64,000 bases of DNA, taken from positions 2,217,652-2,281,651 of the forward strand of contig BCJC01000001.1 of NCBI GenBank assembly GCA_001600175.1, read 5' to 3'. Source of the DNA: Erythrobasidium yunnanense (Eukaryota; Basidiomycota; Cystobasidiomycetes; Erythrobasidiales; Erythrobasidiaceae). The position numbers and the translations under genes were made by a program. Below, in pieces: positions 1 to 19,591 of this stretch. The notes beneath the pieces are model-generated. The model was not told the origin of the DNA. It searched no databases and was given only the letters and a program-made list of their open reading frames with translations. How positions within the stretch are numbered: the first letter of the stretch is position 1; each line of letters opens with the position of its first letter.

Positions 1-72
1 GAGTGCTAAAGAAGTCAAGGCAAAACGAGATCCTTCGTCGAGATTATCTGCCGCTAGGACGTTCTCTATTGT

Positions 73-352
73 GAGGATATGATACAAAGAAGCATTACCC
101 TCGCCTCTCAAATCGTTTGCACATGCCATTACCATCGACCTATACTGCTGCTCCAGTCCGAGCACTGACCAACTAATTCAACACCAAAGACCCTGCTCGT
201 TGACAGAAGCCCCTCTTCACTACCAAAATCCCTGTCTTCACCTTCCTTGACCAAGCGAATGCTGGGTGAACTGGAGCAGCAGTATAGATCGACAGTAATG
301 GCAGACGCGAACAATCTGAGAGGCGAGGGTAATGCTTCTTCATATCATCTTC
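73..352. repeat. Inverted repeat, two ~83 bp arms around a ~114 bp spacer
   Basis: The left arm (73-156) and the reverse complement of the right arm (271-352) align over their full length at roughly 80-85% identity. They share a perfect 23-base block ending in CTCGCCTCTCA and a perfect 18-base block ending in CTGCTGCTCCAG. Most differences are C/T or A/G transitions. The spacer 157-270 shows no coding potential I trust. The structure could be a degenerate foldback/MITE-like element, a palindromic duplication or a transcribed hairpin. No target-site duplication or transposase is visible, so the class is not assigned. Confidence 0.75.
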
Positions 353-1034
353 ATGAAATACAGGTCATATTCACAAAACATAAATCATTACAGCATCAAA
401 TGCTATGACGAAGTGTTTTACGGGCTAATGAACTTCTGAAAACTCGTAGGCGACGCATCTATCATTATAAACGAATACTTATACGCTCACGCTTGTAGAG
501 CAGCCTAATATGCTTCGGCTTCAGATACACATACTCTTGGTCTTACTGGAGCATGAAATCCCGTTGGTCTAAGAATAAGCTTGTCGTACATTGAAGCGAT
601 CAGACAATGAGGATGTCAGAGGGTTTACAGAGGGTTTACAAAGGGTTTAGAGAGTGACGAATACAGACAAAGTGCTTCCGGCCTCTGGACAACCCTTGTC
701 GAGCCCGAAAGGCAGCTGGCAATCAGGCCGCCAAACCTTTTCGGCTCACACAAGCTTGTAACAGCCTATGTATAGTATTCCTTGCGCGTAGGTGTAAGAT
801 TAGCTTAGCCGATATGGATAAAACAGCTGCCTATAGGACCTACAATCAAGATAGCCCAGGCACTCGGCTGAGGGTACGAGATCTCTCAGGCTGAGCTGAA
901 CGTTCTGTACAAGTGTAGCAGCGATGCAGCAACAGCATCAGGCATGCGGCAAGCAGAGGCAGACGAATGCGGCGAAAAAAGAAAGTTCCGACCAGGGTTC
1001 CTCATCAGGCACCTCGGATCTTGCCAGCCGCAGC
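353..1034. other. Gene-poor stretch
   Basis: I see no supported gene here. The short open frames lack codon bias, homologous motifs and plausible splice structure. A small direct repeat (AGGGTTTACAGAGGGTTTACAA-like, about 619-650) is the only local structure. Confidence 0.5.
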
Positions 1035-1038
1035 AAAA
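1035..1038 (-). terminator. Oligo-T pol III terminator of the tRNA-like gene
   Basis: A run of four T on the minus strand starts three nucleotides after the discriminator base of the tRNA-like gene. This matches the usual pol III termination signal and supports the tRNA call. Confidence 0.45.
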
Positions 1039-1041
1039 GGA

Positions 1042-1183
1042 TGCCTCAGTACTGGTTTGAACAGTAGACCTCACCATAGCAACGTAGATTACGAGTGGCA
1101 CTTTTTTTCACCGTTTATCAGCTCCCTGTGCACAGAAAATAGTAGAGGATCTACTAACCGCTCTACCACTGAGCTACGAAGGC
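1042..1183 (-). tRNA. tRNA-like gene with a ~70-nt insert (Thr-like body)
   Basis: On the minus strand the 5' end reads GCCTTCG, TA, then a D arm GCTC-AGTGGTA-GAGC carrying a good A box (TAGCTCAGTGG). The 3' end has a perfect 5-bp T arm (TACTG / CAGTA) with loop TTCAAAC, then CTGAGGC, which pairs with the 5' end at six of seven positions including one G-U, and a discriminator A. Four T residues, a pol III stop, lie 3 nt downstream (plus-strand A run 1035-1038). Between the D arm and the variable loop there are 87 nt instead of about 17, so an intron or insert of about 70 nt is implied. The anticodon is not clear: CTCGTAA (anticodon CGT, Thr) flanked by a GTAGA/TCTAC stem is one reading, but it does not place the intron at the canonical 37/38 site. 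It may be an intron-bearing tRNA-Thr or a tRNA pseudogene. Confidence 0.5.
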
Positions 1184-1996
1184 ACTTTCGCACGTGTAGT
1201 GTGCTCGCATGATGCGCGCTGCTGCTGCAAGTCGTAAACATTCTGTCTTTTATCCGGCTCCGTTCCGGAGTCTTCCAAGCGCTTTAGCAAAGCCAATATC
1301 GCTGTTTGCCGCTTCTAATCTACTAAATATGAATTGCACACCGCTAATCTACCTACAGTCTTTTCCTGGACATCCCCAGACGCATATTGACTGAGATAGG
1401 GCTTTTCTCGCCGGACCTCTTTGCTCAACACAGAAACGCTCGCAGACCTCCCCGAAAGCGATGAACGTGATGTTCAGCATCCCAAACAACCGTACACCAA
1501 GCCGCGAAGCTCTTGACCGTCTTGCTGCCTCGCTGTCGGCCACGCAAATCGGTCGAACACGTCAAAAGCCGCTCAGACTGCTCGCAACGAGAAATCCTTT
1601 CTACACGTTATCCTTCCAGTCTAATCAACAGCATCTACATACTCAAATAGCTTGTACTCAAGCTTTTGGGAACAAGGAGGTTTTTCAGCCCGTACCTGGC
1701 TCATCACCAACGGTCGATCGGGAATGAGCCGGCTCCGTGACAGCTAGTTCAGTCATTTCCACGGCACGACATAGGCTGAAACGCTCGGCAAGCATGGCAA
1801 CGATCGTCACTGAGTCTCCTCAGCCTCTCCTCAGCCTAGCTTACAGTAAGGGCGACTGGCTGACCATCCTTCACCGCTGGCTTCACTTCTACATCAGTGT
1901 TCCAGACAAGACTGGCCCTCTACTTGTAGTTACACACAGACATGCAGGGACGCACTCAATTACATTCACGCTACATCTCTACGAAACACCCGAAAA
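1184..1996. other. Intergenic stretch before HOP2 3' end
   Basis: Several frames of 60-120 codons are open here on both strands, the longest at 1737-2108 (plus), which runs into the last exon of HOP2. None has recognisable motifs, and the compositions look like chance frames. I do not call a gene. Confidence 0.45.
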
Positions 1997-2929
1997 CTAC
2001 GACTTCCTCTTCACGCCCTTGACGAGCACGGGACCCTTCTTAATCTCATCCAATCTTGCACCATCAAATTCGAAACCAAAATCCTCCTCCAGCCATTCCT
2101 TTTCCTGACCTTTCGCGACAGCTGGATTTCCATCATACAGCATAGCTGTAGCTTCTTCGCCCGTCTTTCTGCGAGACAGCCAGATCTTGCGAATCTTGTC
2201 ATAGTTGGCGTTGATGATAGCTATCTCGTCGGTGCTCATCATCATTGAGGGGTTCTCGTTGAGCGAGGCCAGACGTGCGGACTGCTTGGCGACCTACAAG
2301 CAGCCTTAGCACGAACTCACAACGATGGTATAGCACACACCTCTGCCTTCAGCTGGTCAATCTTACTCGGCAGCTCTGCAGTCGAAGGGGCTGACTCTAG
2401 CGCAGCAGTGTCTATGAGACCAGTCAGCAATAGCTGACAGAGCGGACGAAGCTACGCACCCGCCTGCACCTTCTTCAGCTCCTCTCTATACTGTCCCAGC
2501 TTCTCCTTCATCTCTGCAGTCTCAGTCTTCAGCTGCTCCACCTCTGCAGGATCCACGACTTCATCGGGCTGCATCGAGAGTGAGCATAATACTAACACAG
2601 TAGACGCGCACACACCTGCTTGCAAGCATATATTAATTGCTTGCCGTATGCCTTCTCGACGATATCTCCCTTCTCAGCAAGTGACGCCAGCGCTTTCACG
2701 ACAGCCGGCTTTGATATGTTGAACTTGGCCTTGAGGTTTGCTTGTAGATCTGTAGCGTTGTACGGTCTGTTCTGCTTTGTAAGATACTGCAAATGACGTC
2801 AAATTCGAGCAGATTGTTGCATTTCTCGCTTCTGCCCACCTCGAGTATCACTGGCTCTGCGCCCTCCTCGCCGACCTTCTTTGCTGGCTTGTCCCCTCCC
2901 TTGTCTGCTGCAGCTTTCTTGGGCGGCAT
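1997..2929 (-). CDS. HOP2: Homologous-pairing protein 2 (Hop2/TBPIP)
   Basis: Hop2 is a meiotic nuclear protein that, with Mnd1, stimulates Dmc1/Rad51 strand invasion. Five exons can be read: 2840-2929, 2616-2786, 2460-2568, 2341-2411 and 1997-2293, with GT-AG introns of 47-53 bp. They give 245 aa, close to the family's usual ~220. After a Lys-rich N-terminus, residues ~31-87 form the winged-helix TBPIP domain (YLTKQNRPYNATDLQ..., KPAVVKALASLAEKGDIVEKAYGKQLIY). Residues ~88-150 are a Glu/Lys heptad coiled coil (EQLKTETAEMKEKLGQYREEL) of the kind that pairs with Mnd1. The C-terminus KIWLSRRKT...KEWLEEDFGFEFDG fits the third helical region. It is head to head with the MutY gene, with 97 bp between the start codons, so the promoter is probably shared. 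Its presence suggests the organism keeps a meiotic programme. The identification is firm. Confidence 0.92.
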
Positions 2930-3026
2930 CCTTTCTTACACGACTTCTTTGCACGAGTTGGCGGTTGTTTACAAAGATCAATAAACGCGTGGTATTACGA
3001 TTCTCAGACAATTCCCAGCCTGTATA
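2930..3026. promoter_or_regulatory. Short divergent promoter between HOP2 and MutY genes
   Basis: Only 97 bp separate the two start codons, so both genes must be driven from this interval or from within each other's 5' exons. No clear TATA box is visible. Sharing is inferred from the geometry only. Confidence 0.5.
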
Positions 3027-5034
3027 ATGGTAGTCAAACGCAAGATCAGCACATCTGCTACTGCTTCTACGTCTGCTCTGCCTCCGACGAAACATCCGCT
3101 TTCGAAGCAAGTCGCTGCTGCCAACTCGTCGAAAACGCGCGACCATCTGGCAAGCTATCACAGAATAGTCGACAAATGCAAGCACATCTCTCATTTGACG
3201 TGATAGTCAAGCTGACGTGCGACTCTAGTCGACGTCGCTGAAGACATAAACACTCCTTTACTCGCTTGGTACGGCAATCGAGGCAGCTTACCATGGAGGA
3301 AAGATCTTTCGGATGAGCAGCTATCGCAACTCAGTGATAAAGAGAAAGCGCAGAGAGCCTACGAAGTAAGCCGTCTGACAAGCTCGTGTCAGTGGCTGAG
3401 GCTAAGTTTCTGCCAGGTATGGGTTAGCGAAATCATGCTTCAACAGACGCAAGTCGCAACTGTGATACCGTACTATGGCCGGTGGTGAGCGTGTCTCCCT
3501 GCAGCATCTCCCAGCAGCCTGATTCGAGTATGGCTTCACAGGATCGAAGCGTTTCCTACTGTACAAGCGTTGGCAAAAGCAGATATCGAGGATGTGAACG
3601 CAATCTGGAAAGGCCTAGGCTACTACTCTCGCGCTTCTCGTCTTCTTGAAGGTGCCAAGACAGTCGTCAAATCGTTTCAAGGGCAACTGCCATCTGAACC
3701 TGAAGTCTTGGTCAAGCAAATCGAAGGTATCGGACCTTATACTGCTGGAGCAATCGCGTCTATCGCATATGGTGTGAAGGCTGCTACAGTCGATGGGAAT
3801 GTGAGCCCTTTATATACCATCCTAGAATTTCGGAGCTCAATCTGTTAGGAACAGATCCAGCGCGTAATATGCCGATTGCTAGCTATCTACGCGGACATGA
3901 AGAAGAAAGCAACCTTGGACTACATCTGGGAAGTAGCTGAAGATCTAGTTCCTGATAAGCGGGCTGGGCATTGGAAGTGAGCGAAATCACTTGCTCATCT
4001 TAAGGCAAAATACTGATTATCTTTGTAGTCAAGCGCTTATGGATCTCGGAGCAACGATATGCACGCCGAAGAACCCAAAATGCACTGAATGTCCCTTCAA
4101 CAAAGTTTGTCTGGCATACACAGAGGTATATGGCCCTGCTCTCGTTCCTCTAAGATATGCTTCTGACATGATGCTATAGCAATGCACAGCTGGCAGGGCT
4201 ACCGCAAGTACAGAGCTAGAAGACATCGCAAAAGGCACGACTTGCAAGATGTGCCTACCTCTAGATCCACCCTCATCGGAGAGGGAAGTAAAGCTATATC
4301 CTCTGAAAGCGGTCAAGAAGAAGTCAAGAGACGAAGACATCGCAGTCTGCGTGGTAGAGTGGTTCAGCTCATCAACGGACGTGGAGCAAGATAGCATGAT
4401 CCTGCTTGTCAAGCGGCCAAAAACAGGTACAGAATCCCATTCTATGATCGAAAGACAAGGCATACTGATGGTAACGCCAGGTCTTCTCGCTGGTTTGGAC
4501 GAGTTCCCCAGTGTTGTGATGCCCGAAAGCGAGTCAAGTCCTACCGACCGGCTTGCGCAATCCCTGGAGCTCTTGAATGAGCTGCTGGTCCTGCCCAGCT
4601 CTTTCGTTTTGAGCCCAATACGAGAGTACACAGCTTTGAGCGTCACAGGGACGACAGATTTGGGCAGCATCAAGCACATCTACTCGCACATCAATGCCAC
4701 TTTCCATTGCCGAAACTTGAAGCTTTCTTCTGAGAAGCCACCGATAAGAGCGGAGAAAGGCAGGTGTCGGTGGGTGCAGAAGTCAACTATAGCCTCAGCG
4801 AACATCTCGACTGGAGCAGTGAAGATTTGGGATCTCGTCAATGGGAAGGAAGTCAAAGCAAAGCCCAAGAAGAAGGTCGTCAAAGAGGAGACGGTGAAAG
4901 CAAGCATCAAGCAATTCTTGACACGGAAGCCCGCTAGCAGCCAGGAGACTACAGCAGACAGCTCGAACGAGACGCCAGAAGAGACACCCCGCAAGAGGCG
5001 CAAACTGGTCATCATCGAAAGCGATAGTGAATGA
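3027..5034 (+). CDS. MYH1: Adenine DNA glycosylase (MutY/MUTYH family)
   Basis: The enzyme removes adenine mispaired with 8-oxoguanine in base-excision repair, in nucleus and mitochondria. Seven exons (3027-3177, 3229-3365, 3417-3484, 3542-3800, 3855-3976, 4029-4125, 4180-5034) give 562 aa. The N-terminus contains the conserved SYH motif, followed by LAWYGNRGSLPWR. The glycosylase core has WVSEIMLQQTQVATVIPYY with the catalytic Glu, the helix-hairpin-helix EGIGPYTAGAIASIA, and VDGN with the catalytic Asp. The [4Fe-4S] ligands are C-x6-C-x2-C-x5-C in CTPKNPKCTECPFNKVC. The C-terminal third is the NUDIX-like 8-oxoG recognition domain (AVCVVEWF...ILLVKRPKTG...GILMVTPGLLAGLDEFP). The last ~60 residues are basic and may carry a nuclear signal (RKRRK). 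The first intron, 3178-3228, needs a GC donor: no GT donor keeps the frame between SYH and DVAED. The transcript ends 135 bp from the convergent BEACH gene. Confidence 0.95.
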
Positions 5035-5169
5035 AATGTATGCTGAGCCTTGAGGCTATCCGATAAGATTACGTCTGCGAGGACAATTCTACTCCTATTG
5101 TCTACTGCTGCATACACTACGGATCTAGAACGACGGACAAGATACAACAGTACGAGTGCGAAGGAAGAG

Positions 5170-14275
<9,106 letters not shown>

Positions 14276-14684
14276 GAGACTTTAGCAAACTTTCAACGAT
14301 GTAATCTTCGGTCGTTTGTTATATGCATGTATATGTAGCAGGTGCTATGTACACACTCTCTGTGCTTCCACCGTACCAACGTTGACTTGCAAGATTGGGT
14401 ACATCAGGGCCGGCTTTTGCGACTTGTGCCTCTTCCTGGCTGTAACACAGGCTGGTCTTAGCAGATCAAATCTAAAGCTGTAAGACTACACTATACGCAT
14501 TACAGATATCTGTTGTAAGGCTTGGATTCAAGTGCCTGCTTGTTCCTGCTTGACCTCGCAGTCTGGTCGATGACCTCATCCTCTTGCTCCTGCCATTCTT
14601 GGATGTCGACCTCTCTTCGACTTGAGCATTTCAAGGTGAGCAGCAGTCTTCTCTTCTTCTTTGCTTTTTATCATCAATTGAGTG
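14276..14684. promoter_or_regulatory. Divergent promoter region with gapped motif
   Basis: This 409-bp interval separates the BEACH gene (minus) from the Gln/His-rich gene (plus). It contains no credible frame that starts within it. At 14401-14426 it carries ACATCAGGGCCGGC, four bases, GCGACTTG, a combination that recurs at 27240-27265 in another divergent promoter. Confidence 0.5.
14401..14426 (+). promoter_or_regulatory. Copy 1 of gapped motif ACATCAGGGCCGGC-N4-GCGACTTG
   Basis: Twenty-two of 26 positions match the copy at 27240-27265, with all four differences inside the N4 gap. The pattern looks like two half-sites at fixed spacing, as for a bipartite transcription-factor site. The core GGGCCGGC is nearly palindromic. 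It lies 284 bp upstream of the plus-strand start and 126 bp upstream of the BEACH start. Confidence 0.5.
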
Positions 14685-17177
14685 ATGGCGTCCACATCGT
14701 ACAACAATCAAGACAACCTCAATCACAACTCGGAAACCACCTTCAACAACCTGCTTCATTCAGAGTACGGCATATATCCCGAAAGAAACGAGAAAGAAAG
14801 AAGCAACTGACATCTCATCACTTTGATAGACAACCTCCTGCACACTCCAGTCTCAGACCAGACTACCCTCCCGAAAAGACGAGCTTCAGAGAGTACGCTC
14901 GTCCAAGTCCAGCCCTCCTCTTTCCCGATTGGGCTGACCTCGCTCCCTTCTTTGGCTTCTTCTCTTACTTCTTTCTTCTTTCTTCTTCTTCACTCTTTAC
15001 TCTTTGTCGTAATTCTAGTCTCACTCCAGAAGTGCATCCCATCGGAGGAACAAGCGGAAGCACAAACGCCATGAACAACCAGCAAGAATACAGCGACCAC
15101 CACACCGGCGCAATGGATAGACAGTACGAGCAGGGCCACAATGAGAACCCCAACAGCCTGCAGAGGTGTGCATGCATTCCATATCATGGTAGAAGGGGGA
15201 AAGGAGACTGACGTCTTCTTCTCCGCAGCCTCGGTGAAGGCGGCCACTTGCACAACATCAGAGGAACAACACACATCCCAGGTGAAGAAGACCAGGATCC
15301 ATCTCTGCGAAACCGAACAGACTATGTAGACGACAACAAGAACGACGAAGGGTCCATCTTCCGTCGACCCCAGGGAGAGTCCGAGTATCCCGGTCGCACT
15401 GCTGCAAATGTCGTTTCGCACGATCAATATAACAGCCTTGTCGGCCACAACAACGAAGGCATCAACAACAACGATCCTTACAACCAGCCCAACCAGCATC
15501 AGCAGCATGAAGAAGGACTCTCCTCTTCTGCAGAGCAGAGAGAGGCTGAGCAGCAGAGGGAGATGGATGCTGCCGACAATAATAACAACAACAACAATGT
15601 GTTGTCTCGTGATCATGAGCAGCAGCCTTCTAACGGTGGATTTGCGGGAGTAGGCGCACTAGGCTCCTCGGGATATCCCCATGATCAGCTCCAGCCTTCA
15701 AGGAGCTACATCAACGAGTCGCGACCTACCACCATCACCCAGCGTCCCGACGAGAACTTTGGACAAGCACAAGCGCAGCCCTTGCACAACAACGACGAGA
15801 AGAGCGGTCTCATCGGAGGAACCCATGATGCAAACCACGATGGGATCCGAGACGATGAGGAGGACAAGCAGACTCTGAACAAGAGAAACAGCGTAGCGGG
15901 TGGATTGCTCGATAAGATGCTTGGCCGATCCGCAACGAAGAAGACTGTTGCGTCTACCAAGGGTTCCAACAGAGTCTCGAGACAGCCTTCGTACGCTGGT
16001 ACTGCTCGAACAGCTACTCGCGAACAACAAGAGCACCAGCAGCAGCAGCCTCTGCAACAGGGTCAGTTCATCGAGGGTGACCCGAATGCTGGTCATCCCG
16101 AAGGGGCAAACCACCATCTTGGACTAGCTTCGGCCGCTGGAGCTGGAGCAGGTGCAGTAGCTGTTGGATCCCACTATGAAGGAGAGGGACAGAGCCAGCA
16201 TCTGTTGCACCATCCTACTCAGACTCATCTCGAAGGCGCAAACGCTGCGGGAGCTTATGATGGACTCGGACACCAGCAGCAGCAGCAATTGCCTGTTCAG
16301 CAGGAACAGCAGTATCTGCAGCAGCAACAACAACCACTTGTTCCTCTCAACCAGCAGCCTCACTACCAGCAAGGCGGCGATGTCATCAGACAGCCTTCGC
16401 AAGCGGTGAGCAACTTACTCCGACTTCGGTTTGGGACACAGCTGACTTCTGATCAACTCGCAGACCAACCGCCAAAGCTACATCAACGGCCAGACTGGGC
16501 CCAGCACAGGTGTTCAGCCAGCTGCCGTGCCCGCTCACGATGGGTTCGCGGACCCCTCTCGCGGGCGTCCCGTGTCCGGCGGTGGTCTCGCAGCAGCGAT
16601 CGCTACATCCGGCCACAAGCCTACCAAGCAAGACAAGAAAGCTCTACGGACCGAGATCAAAGACGAGAAGAAGTATGAGAAGAACCTTAAAAAGGAAGCT
16701 ATATTAGAGCGTCAAGAGATTGAGAGTGCAGCTAAACAAGCTAAAAAGAGCGACAAGAAAGCATCGAAGTCGGCATCGTACGAAGCGTCCTTCAGATCAA
16801 CGTACGAGAAAGCTATCAAGAAGGAAGTGAAAGCGAAACAACACTTGCTCAAGATCACCAATGAATATAATAAAATAGCGGCGGATCTCGAGAGAGCGAC
16901 AAAGGAGATGGAGATCAGAAGGAATAACCACCTTGCAGATCAGCAGACTAGAGATGCAGACCAGCAGAAGGTAGAGGATCTCAGACACAGAAAGGGTCAA
17001 AATGATGTGAGTCATTACTCATTGTACTAAGATAAATGGAGGATGCATTTGCTGATGTTCTCTGATTGCGTTATTCAGATGGACCGAGAAGGCAGACACG
17101 GACAATCCCTGACCAAACAAAACCAGGCCAAGCGTGCACTCAGCACATCGACTAAGCGACACTCGATTCTCGGATAA
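14685..17177 (+). CDS. Gln/His/Asn-rich protein with C-terminal coiled coil (Ncp1-like)
   Basis: The best model starts at ATG 14685. It joins MASTSYNNQDNLNHNSETTFNNLLHSE to QPPAHSSLRPDYPPEKTSFRE, then VHPIGGTSGSTNAMNNQQEYSDHHTGA, by introns ending at about 14829 and 15030. A third intron (~15167-15228) precedes the long exon to 16404; a fourth (~16405-16464) and fifth (~17008-17078) lead to the stop at 17177. The middle is low-complexity, with runs of Gln (HQQQQQLPVQQEQQ), Asn and His, and contains SVAGGLLDKMLGRSATKKT. The last ~200 residues are a Lys/Glu coiled coil (KKEVKAKQHLLKITNEYNKIAADLERATKEMEIRRNNH). Dikarya have proteins of this layout annotated as DNA-binding Ncp1; I recognise the layout and the GGLLDKMLG motif but cannot confirm homology. 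Start and first two introns are less certain than the rest. Confidence 0.7.
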
Positions 17178-17508
17178 ATCGACCTTTTTGATTTTGGACG
17201 GGACCCAACGTCTTCAGCGAGTTATTAGCGAGCACCCGCCCGGCAGGATAGACCATAGACCGGCTATACTTTCTTCTTCTTCTTCTCAATTTCTTTTTTT
17301 TTCTAGTCTTCATAGGACATTTTCCCATACTAAAACCTCACACATTTAATCCATTCTGTGCATATCCTACTTTCTGTCTCATATATATAGCGCGCCAAAT
17401 ACAGATCTGTCTATGTGTATTCTAGCTTGCAAGCAATACTCTCTATAGCTGCGAGATCCGACGAGGCTTACGTGATGCTTGGCCCTTTGGATAATGCGCG
17501 TACATCTC
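17178..17508. other. Convergent 3' region
   Basis: These 331 bp lie between two converging stop codons and hold a pyrimidine-rich tract (~17270-17315) and AT-rich sequence. They probably contain both polyadenylation sites. No gene is seen. Confidence 0.5.
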
Positions 17509-19394
17509 TCACGCCGATTCGATTCCCTTCGAAGCTAGCGCAGAGTTCCGCTCAGCAGCTTCCTCTGCAACGAGACGCTTGATCTAGGCAGGCGAGCAAG
17601 ACAAAGCGTCAGTCGACAATCATCGTAGTTTGTGCAACCGTCACCAACCTCTTGGGAGAACCTGCTCTTCTCACGAATGATTGGGCCGTATCGAAAGACG
17701 ACAAAGGGCACAATCCCCAGAGCGGTAGCCAGTCCAGCAATTATGGTCGAAGCCTGGGGATAGCCCACACCTTCATAGAAGATTTCGCCAATGATGATAC
17801 CGCCAGCGCTCATTAATTCACGAGCGAAGGACTGACCAGTGACGGCACTACTTGCAAAGTGACCATAAGAGCTGACGGTGTAGTCTGAGACCATCATGAG
17901 GAGGCTATGACTGGCTATTCCGAAGATGACTAACGGAAAGAGCGTAATCGGCCAATATACGGATGGGAGAGAGACCCATGCGAAGATGTAGAGCGACACA
18001 GGGAATAGTACACCTCCGACCATGCCCCACAGTAACTTGTACTCTGGAACAGCTTCCCCAGCCTTGCGGTTCAAGGAGTGTTCGAGACGCCATTGAAAAT
18101 AGTATAGCCCGGCTGCGATGGCATAGCCAACGACCACTGTGAAGAAGATGAAGTTGACCTGCGGATCGTGGATGTTATGTCGAGCGTATATGAGCGGAAC
18201 CTACGCATGTGGTAGTCGCGTCAGCCTCTGGCAAGCCACGTACAGAACAGCCTGTACTCACAGCCTCGATGACGAGGAAAGTGCTCGAATAGTTGAGACC
18301 GTCATAGAGCGCGAAGAGGTACACAATAGGCTCCGTTGACAGCATAAACACCGGTCGATAGACCGTTTCGACCATGATGGCCTTGAAAGTACGGTGCCCC
18401 GGTGTTGCGGGGCTGTAGCGTGAGTCTCCAGTCTCTTTGCGCAGGCGTGCAGCTCGCTTTGCCAGTAACACATTGTGCCTTGTTTCTGGGACTATTGCGA
18501 AGAATAGTGCAGTCAATCCTGCTCCGACGATGCCAGACACGCCAAACACCCATCTGCACAATATTTGCTCAGCTTGTAGCATGTGAAAGTACAGAGACTG
18601 AGACCCACCTCCAGCCATACGCGCTGTTGATGTAAGCGCCCCAGATGGGTGCGCAAACGATGAGCTCAATGCTGAATGCCCAAACATTCAGAGCATAGCT
18701 AGGTTGAAGGCCGGTCATAGACTGCCAGAGATCAGGTACATTGCAGCATGACTGGAAAGCAATATATCTCAGTCCAAGTGCTGACTGTCAGAATAGCTCC
18801 TTGGCTTACATTAAAAACTGGAGCAGCCACAAAGCCGGCTAGAAAGCGGCAGACCATGAGCGTCGTAATGTTGGACGCCAAAGCCGTTGGTATTTGAAGC
18901 AGATACAGCAGTACCAAGCAGGCACCGAACGTGAGCCTCCGGCCATAGTCTTCAGCGATAGGTGTTAGGATAGCCGGTCCAAACGAGAGGCCAACTGAGG
19001 TGCTCCCGATCAGCGAGGGTCCGGTCTAGCGGGAAACTATCTACGCACCTAGGTATAAGGCCATCGCGACGCGGCCGATCAGGTCAGATACGCCCAGATC
19101 TTGCGCGATTGTATGATTCGCAGGCGAGCAAACGGAAGCAAGTCCGAGTACCCAAATACACTGCGTCGCAAAAAAGCCAACTAGGACGGGGAGTTCCTAT
19201 TTCTCGCTCGAATTGCGTGCTTGACTCGCCTGAAGAGCCATTACTGAAACGATTGTCCATTTCTTTGTGGTGCTGAAGTTGTAGGGACACTCTTTGTCGT
19301 CAATCTGTATAAAGAAACTATCAATTGGCGTTAATGATCTATAGAGCAGGACACTTACTGCGAACTTGACAGTGTACGAGTCGGCAGATGACAT
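17509..19394 (-). CDS. MFS multidrug/H+ antiporter (DHA1-like, 12 TM)
   Basis: This is a plasma-membrane major facilitator of the drug:H+ antiporter type. The start at 19394 gives MSSADSYTVKFA. The next exon reads IDDKECPYNFSTTKKWTIVSVMALQA (the D-x-x-x-P-x-N(F/W)S-x-x-KKW entry motif of fungal DHA1 carriers). After a ~45-bp intron comes IGFFATQCIWVLGLASVCSPANHTIAQDLGVSDLIGRVAMALYLG (TM1-TM2). Further exons carry FGPAILTPIAEDYGRR (TM2-3 loop), ITTLMVCRFLAGFVAAPVFN (TM4), and a C-terminal half with FPVSLYIFAWVSLP, LVIFGIASHSLLMMVSDYTVSSYGHFASSAVTG and ASTIIAGLATALGIVPFVVFRYG. The last intron, GTTGGT...CTAG within the 3' end, changes the tail to EIKRLVAEEAAERNSALASKGIESA with a stop at 17509. 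Eight or so exons, introns of ~45-60 bp. Substrate unknown. Confidence 0.85.
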
Positions 19395-19591
19395 GCTAGC
19401 CCAATTGCGTCAGAAGGTAAAGATCGGTAGTGTACCAAGTGCAGAGCTCGAGCAGATGCTAGAAAGAGAAAACCCTTTAAAAAGCGGCTCTAGGCGCCAT
19501 CGCTTTCGATCGCCTAAATTTTGGAGGCTTGGCGATGACCGAAGCGCTCCTCTGCTCATTGAGAATTATGGGAGTTTACGGGCGCTTTATG

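Noticed and set aside
4029-5147. Long minus-strand frames opposite the MutY gene
   Set aside because: They mirror the well-supported plus-strand exons and contain no motifs of their own.
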